Source: Deltaproteobacteria bacterium
Lineage (GTDB): Bacteria > Desulfobacterota > Desulfarculia > Adiutricales > Adiutricaceae
NCBI GenBank assembly: GCA_031257955.1
Contig: JAIRNQ010000135.1
Span: 1 to 18,487, forward strand
DNA: 18,487 nucleotides
Direction: 5' to 3'
Made by a program: the position numbers and the translations under genes. This document shows, piece after piece, positions 14,724 through 18,487 of this stretch; position 1 is the first letter of the stretch, and every line of letters starts with the position of its first letter. Below the pieces are notes generated by a model. The model searched no databases. It was given only the letters and a program-made list of their open reading frames with translations, and was not told the DNA's origin.

Positions 14724-14752
14724 AATTTAAATGACTTATATAACAAAGTCAA
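14724..14752 (-). promoter_or_regulatory. Possible sigma-70 promoter for the kinase-regulator operon
   Basis: Read on the minus strand, TTGACT (14752-14747) and TAAATT (14729-14724) are spaced by 17 bp, just upstream of the sigma-54 promoter. This could give basal expression. The -10 is only a 4/6 match in AT-rich DNA, so it is tentative. Confidence 0.3.
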
Positions 14753-14899
14753 AATTTTCGACTCCGCCCATTTCAACCGACAACCTTATATATGCGTGAA
14801 CGTCTAAAACCGCGCCGGAACCCCGTCCCTGGCTGGGAACTCCGGATCAACGGCCAAATCGACCACCGAACCCGCTCCCTGGCCGGCGAAACTCGGTCA

Positions 14900-14915
14900 G
14901 GCCAAGTGCTTGGCC
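14900..14915. promoter_or_regulatory. 16-bp palindrome, candidate activator-binding (enhancer) site
   Basis: GGCCAAG-TG-CTTGGCC has perfect 7-base arms. Its centre is about 164 bp upstream of the flgF -24 element and about 200 bp upstream of the kinase operon's -24 element, both normal distances for a sigma-54 enhancer. Its core, read on the minus strand, contains GCCAAGCACTT, the word repeated in the 72-bp array. The rest of the 463-bp divergent spacer (14646-15108) outside this site and the promoters shows no gene. Confidence 0.4.
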
Positions 14916-15068
14916 GGCAACCTCGGAGTATTTTTTTCCGGCACCCAACCAATCCCATTCGGCGCCTAGCGGGCTTAAGACCCAGGATGGCTAACTGGGA
15001 GGCTAACGGGTAGGCTTTCCGTTAGACCAGATCATCCAAGAAAAGACATTTTGGGCGCTTCGGAATTT

Positions 15069-15085
15069 TTGGCACTTATATTGCT
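15069..15085 (+). promoter_or_regulatory. Sigma-54 promoter for flgF
   Basis: TTGGCACTTATATTGCT is nearly a perfect sigma-54 promoter: GG at 15071-15072, then 10 bases, then GC at 15083-15084. Predicted transcription start is near 15096, giving an unusually short leader of about 13 nt that just includes the GGAGGTG ribosome site (15098-15104). Confidence 0.9.
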
Positions 15086-15108
15086 TATCATCAAGCCGGA
15101 GGTGAAAA

Positions 15109-15816
15109 ATGTTTGTCGGACCCTACCCCTATCACTCATCGAACACTTACTTGGGCATGCTAGCCCAGGAAGAACGCATGAACCTTACGTCCAACAATAT
15201 GGCCAACGTCAACACCGCTGGCTATAAGAAGGACGTCCCAATATTTGAGGGCTATTTGGTAAAACAATCAAAAACTTATTTTGGACAAGGCCCATTCAAG
15301 CTAACGGAAAACGATCTGGATATGGCCTTAAACGGTCCGGGTTTTTTTCAGATCGAGACCCCGAATGGTTTAAGGTTCAGCCGCAACGGAACTTTTAGCG
15401 TCAATAGCGACGGCCAAATTGTCACTCCCGACGGCTATACCCTGGTTGGCGCCGGAATCGTCCCCGAAGGCACCCTAAAGGTAATTATCGAACCCGAAGG
15501 CCGAGTTCAGGCGGTTAACCCGGATCTGGACTCTCTGGTCATCGGCCAGATCGAACTGGTAGAATTTGCCGACCCCAATATGCTCATCAAAGAAGGCTAC
15601 GATTTCTACGTTCCCAAGTCGCCGGATTTCACGCCAGAGCCGGCCGCCCAAACGACCATCGAGCAGGGTTTTTTGGAGATGAGTAACGTCAACCCGGTTA
15701 ACGAATCCGTCCAACTCATCGAGATCTACCGTATCTATGAAGCACTCCAAAAAATCGTCCATACCAAGCAGGAAATGGACCAGAAGGCAACCGGGGAGCT
15801 TGGCAAGCTCACCTAA
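15109..15816 (+). CDS. flgF: Flagellar basal-body rod protein FlgF
   Basis: A 235-aa rod protein of the flagellar rod/hook family, which builds the proximal rod crossing the periplasm after export by the flagellar type III system. The N-terminal signature NNMANVNTAGYKKD (29-42) marks the family. The middle includes the common block ALNGPGFFQIETPNGLRFSRNGTFSVN. The C-terminus has FLEMSNVNPVNESVQLIEIYRIYEALQ, a coiled-coil-forming heptad region. I assign FlgF rather than FlgG because of the atypical N-terminus and its position before a textbook flgG. GGAGGTG lies 4 bp before ATG 15109. Transcription should start at the sigma-54 promoter just upstream. The gap to flgG is 53 bp. Confidence 0.93.
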   Translation: MFVGPYPYHSSNTYLGMLAQEERMNLTSNNMANVNTAGYKKDVPIFEGYLVKQSKTYFGQGPFKLTENDLDMALNGPGFFQIETPNGLRFSRNGTFSVNSDGQIVTPDGYTLVGAGIVPEGTLKVIIEPEGRVQAVNPDLDSLVIGQIELVEFADPNMLIKEGYDFYVPKSPDFTPEPAAQTTIEQGFLEMSNVNPVNESVQLIEIYRIYEALQKIVHTKQEMDQKATGELGKLT

Positions 15817-15869
15817 ACCGCCATCCGCAAGTTTATTGACCATACTCGAAAGACCATGAGGCCTTCACT

Positions 15870-16652
15870 ATGATGCGTTCGCTTTATACGGCGGCTACCG
15901 GCATGATCGCCCAGCAGACACACCTGGACGTTATCGCCCATAACCTAGCCAACGTTAATACCACCGGTTTTAAGAAAAACCGAACAGAGTTCCAAGATCT
16001 TATATACCAGACCCATAAATTCGCTGGAACGGAGACTATTGGCGGCCAACAAATTCCTGTCGGCGTTCAAGTTGGTCTCGGTACCAAGGTCGTGACCACG
16101 GCCAAAATACACACGCAGGGCGATTACGTAAAAACCGACAGCCCATTGGATATCGCCATTGAGGGGGAGGGTTACTTTAGGGTTCTCAGAAACGGTGAGC
16201 TGTATTACACCAGGGACGGGGCTTTTAAACTAAACAGCGACGGGGTTATCGTCAGCCAAGACGGAAATCCCTTGGATCCCGAGTTTACCGTCCCCCAGGA
16301 TGCCGTCCACATAACCGTAGACTCGGCAGGGTTTATCGCCGCCATGAGCCAGAGAGGGGAAATTCTGGCCGAAGGCCGAATCCAGCTCTCCCGATTTATT
16401 AATCCCCCCGGCCTGTTTAGTTTGGGCTATAATATCTACCAACCGACACCGGCTTCGGGACCCGCCATCGACGGGAACCCGGGCGAGGAAGGCTTCGGGA
16501 CCATCGCTCACGGTTTCTTGGAGCTCTCAAACGTCGAAGTGGTCATGGAAATGGTCGAGATGATTACCGCCCAACGGGCCTACGAAATGAACTCCAAGGC
16601 CATTACCACTTCCGACGAGATGCTGGCCATCGCCAATAACCTCAAGAGGTAA
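15870..16652 (+). CDS. flgG: Flagellar basal-body distal rod protein FlgG
   Basis: A 260-aa distal rod protein, the same length as enterobacterial FlgG, and collinear with it. It has the FlgG N-terminus MMRSLYTAATGM, the rod signature NLANVNTTGFKKNRTEFQDL, and the C-terminal FLELSNVEVVMEMVEMITAQRAYEMNSKAI block. ATG 15870 is preferred over the adjacent ATG 15873 because homologues begin with two residues before Arg; GAGG (15858-15861) lies 8 bp upstream. It forms the distal rod through the peptidoglycan and outer membrane, inside the P and L rings. It is likely co-transcribed with flgF. Confidence 0.97.
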   Translation: MMRSLYTAATGMIAQQTHLDVIAHNLANVNTTGFKKNRTEFQDLIYQTHKFAGTETIGGQQIPVGVQVGLGTKVVTTAKIHTQGDYVKTDSPLDIAIEGEGYFRVLRNGELYYTRDGAFKLNSDGVIVSQDGNPLDPEFTVPQDAVHITVDSAGFIAAMSQRGEILAEGRIQLSRFINPPGLFSLGYNIYQPTPASGPAIDGNPGEEGFGTIAHGFLELSNVEVVMEMVEMITAQRAYEMNSKAITTSDEMLAIANNLKR

Positions 16653-16871
16653 TACGTAACCTAAGGGGTTTAAGCCCGGGCCATGAGCCCAACCGTCACC
16701 CAAGCACCCAAAGCCTAGCCCCGCCATGAGGTGGCCGTAAACGGACGCCTTAGGACAGGGCTTGGTTTTATATTACGTTAGCGCAATAAATTGCCTATCT
16801 CATCGACCGATATATATCATTACAAGTCTATTTTTATTTTAGTTTCTTTTTACAACTTAGCGTAGCGCCAA
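16653..16871. other. flgG-flgA spacer with repeat-like words
   Basis: 219 bp with no gene. The first half is GC-rich and holds GGTTTAAGCCC, TCACCCAAGCA (16696-16706) and GGGCTTGG, words that resemble pieces of the 72-bp repeat and of the repeat after flgA. The second half (from about 16765) is AT-rich and might carry a promoter for flgA, but I find neither a good sigma-54 nor a convincing sigma-70 site. Confidence 0.4.
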
Positions 16872-17891
16872 ATGCTTAAAATTAGATTCCCAAAATATAA
16901 TATATCGCTGGCCTCTTTTATAGCCCAATTCTTATCCCTTTTCTTGGTTCCCAGCCTCGCCGCCTTGGCTTCGGTCGGTACGGCCCAGGCCGGGGTTAGC
17001 GTCATTTTTCCGCCCCAAAACACCGTTAACGGTCCCAGGATTCTTTTGGGGGACGTGGCCAACGTAGCCGCCGACGGCCCGGCCGACCAAGTCCTGGCCG
17101 ATCTGATCGGGGCGGTGGACTTGGGGGCCTCCCCCAGCCCGGGAACCGATTTGGTCCTCAGGAAACGACAAATCGAGCAGCGTCTGACTTCTTCCGGCGC
17201 CCCGGTCTCGGACGTCCGCTGGCTCATCCCCGAGGAAGTGACTTTCACCGGTTTGGGACAAATAACCGACAACGATTCCGTCCGAAAGATTATCCTCGAA
17301 TACCTTGACCGTTCCGAGCCATATATTTCCGGCATTTACGATCTTCTAAACGTCACTTTCTCAACCCCGCCCGCACTTCCGCCCGGAAAAGTCGAGTACC
17401 GCTTTTCCCCCCAAAACTCTTCCAACCCGGCCTACCTGACCGGCACGGTTTTTTTTACCGTTGACGGCCAAGACGCCGGTCGTTTGAGGGTTACCGCCCA
17501 AGTCGATTTGCGCCTTCCCGCCGTCGTGGCGGCCAGGGATCTGCCCCGAGGGCACGTCCTAAGCGAGATCGATCTCTCCGAAAGCCAAGTTCCTTACATG
17601 CAAGCCAAAGGCGCCCTAACCGAAACGGAACAGGCCCTGGGACAAACCCTAAAGACCTCCGTCAGAACCGGCGCGCCCATCAGAAACCGGGACCTCGTCC
17701 AGACCTCAATGGTTAAAAAAGGCGAAGTGGTTACCATAGTCGCCCAAACGGGTAGCCTAAAAATCACCGCCCTGGGGCAAGCCAGACAGGACGGGGCCTT
17801 GGGCCAAACCATCAGCGTCTTAAACCAGGACAGCAAAAAAACCATTTCGGCCAAAGTCATAGGACCTAGCCTAGTCGAAGTTATTTTTTAA
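16872..17891 (+). CDS. flgA: Flagellar P-ring assembly chaperone FlgA
   Basis: A 339-aa periplasmic protein needed to assemble FlgI into the P ring. The N-terminus has a signal peptide: basic start, hydrophobic stretch (about 11-33), and probable cleavage after GTAQA (36-40). The C-terminal half is the conserved FlgA region. It begins with a SAF domain (about 215-280, VVAARDLPRGHVLSEIDLSE, then GQTLKTSVRTGAPIRNRDL). It ends with GEVVTIVAQTGSLKITALGQA and GQTISVLNQDSKKTISAKVIG, the classical signature. The N-terminal 170 residues before it are less conserved. The ribosome site is weak, and the start is supported mainly by the signal peptide. It follows flgG by 219 bp. The partner genes flgH and flgI do not appear within the remaining 596 bp. 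Confidence 0.93.
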   Translation: MLKIRFPKYNISLASFIAQFLSLFLVPSLAALASVGTAQAGVSVIFPPQNTVNGPRILLGDVANVAADGPADQVLADLIGAVDLGASPSPGTDLVLRKRQIEQRLTSSGAPVSDVRWLIPEEVTFTGLGQITDNDSVRKIILEYLDRSEPYISGIYDLLNVTFSTPPALPPGKVEYRFSPQNSSNPAYLTGTVFFTVDGQDAGRLRVTAQVDLRLPAVVAARDLPRGHVLSEIDLSESQVPYMQAKGALTETEQALGQTLKTSVRTGAPIRNRDLVQTSMVKKGEVVTIVAQTGSLKITALGQARQDGALGQTISVLNQDSKKTISAKVIGPSLVEVIF

Positions 17892-18487
17892 CATTTAACC
17901 CGTACTTTAGATTTTAACTATAAATTTAAATTTTTTACAAGGCTAACGCCACTTAAAATTAGCTTATAGCGTATATAGTTTTTCTGCCATTACCCTCCCT
18001 CCGCTCAATATCCTATTTTTCGATTCGCTCCCTTTCACATTCACCACCAAATCACCCAAGCAGCTCCCGTTCCTATAGTTGCGATTCGCTCCCTTTCTAC
18101 ATTCACCCGCGAATCACCCAAGCAGCCCCCGCCCCCCTTCCAGCGGTCTCCTTCCCAGATAGAATCCCATACTCGCGGATGAAAGCACGGCCTCCCATCT
18201 AACACCAACCATATAGCAGTTAAGAGGAAGCAAGACTCTCAAATATCATGAATACCTTCACATACGAGAGTATAGATCTCCCACTTGAAACTATTACGCT
18301 CGCAAAGGATATAATCGATCTCTCAGTTGAACCAACACCATAGAGACGATAGAAAAGATCTCCCAGATTGTTCCTGACGGCTTGAATTGTCTAGAAAGTG
18401 ACGGTTAAGCTGTCCAAGCGTTGCTGATAACGCTGTCTTGCGCAACATCAACATTGACAACAAATTTATGGGCCGATGAATCTAAAT
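17892..18487. other. Gene-free region after flgA
   Basis: About 596 bp to the window edge with no coding region I can support on either strand. Composition is moderate, unlike the GC-rich genes. It begins AT-rich (17892-17990), then holds the two-copy repeat (18021-18131). The rest has only short open stretches, the longest of note being a 31-codon ATG frame at 18248-18343 with no ribosome site. It may be a decayed insertion or gene remnant; I see no transposase motif or terminal inverted repeats. Confidence 0.5.
18021..18131. repeat. Two-copy tandem repeat, about 50 bp each, 61-bp period
   Basis: Copy 1 (18021-18069) and copy 2 (18082-18131) share CGATTCGCTCCCTTTC, ACATTCACC and AATCACCCAAGCAGC, with one inserted base and a few substitutions. 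The word TCACCCAAGCA (18052 and 18114) also occurs in the flgG-flgA spacer. Function unknown. Confidence 0.9.

Noticed and set aside
14792..15013. Plus-strand frame in the divergent spacer
   Set aside because: Arg/Pro-rich composition typical of random GC-rich sequence, no homology recognised, and it covers the candidate enhancer.
16765..16871. Sigma-54 promoter before flgA
   Set aside because: The nearest candidate around TTGCC lacks GG at the -24 position with correct 10-base spacing.
18248..18343. 31-codon frame MNTFTYESIDLPLE...
   Set aside because: No ribosome site, no match recognised, and surrounded by stop-rich sequence.

Overview
The window looks like a chromosomal segment of a flagellated, GC-rich Gram-negative bacterium, probably a deltaproteobacterium (Desulfobacterota). 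The evidence is sigma-54 control of rod genes, a FlrB/FlrC-type regulator pair next to flgF-flgG-flgA, and strong GCC/GGC codon bias with many GGCC words. This placement is an inference; there is no rRNA here to test it.

Left third (1-6348, + strand): the 3' part of gltB, then gltD, rfbD (rmlD) and an alaC-type aminotransferase. GltB and GltD form NADPH-dependent glutamate synthase. AlaC would move amino groups between glutamate and pyruvate, so nitrogen assimilation is clustered. rfbD makes the dTDP-L-rhamnose precursor of surface polysaccharide.

Middle (6349-11636): a structured GC-rich spacer leads into two tandem, strikingly AT-rich genes of about 2.3 kb. They encode paralogous polytopic membrane proteins (764 and 770 aa) of no family I can name. 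Their layout is compatible with GT-C-fold glycosyltransferases, and base composition swings sharply inside each gene.

Right third (11637-18487): flagellar control and rod assembly. On the minus strand lie a sensor-kinase-like gene and a sigma-54 activator (AAA+) response regulator, separated by about five copies of a 72-bp tandem repeat and closed by a rho-independent terminator. Divergently on the plus strand lie flgF, flgG and flgA. Good sigma-54 promoters (GG-N10-GC) face both ways from the spacer, and a perfect-armed palindrome lies between them. The regulators would therefore plausibly act on flgF and on their own operon.

The regulatory pair is atypical. The kinase has Gln where the phospho-accepting His should be and has lost neighbouring H-box residues, while its ATP-binding motifs remain. 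The regulator has GAFTWA instead of GAFTGA and lacks one acidic residue of the receiver's metal pocket. An 11-base word in every 72-bp repeat recurs in the palindrome upstream of flgF. This cluster (11637-15108) is the most unusual part of the window. The last 600 bases after flgA hold no recognisable gene, only a two-copy tandem repeat.
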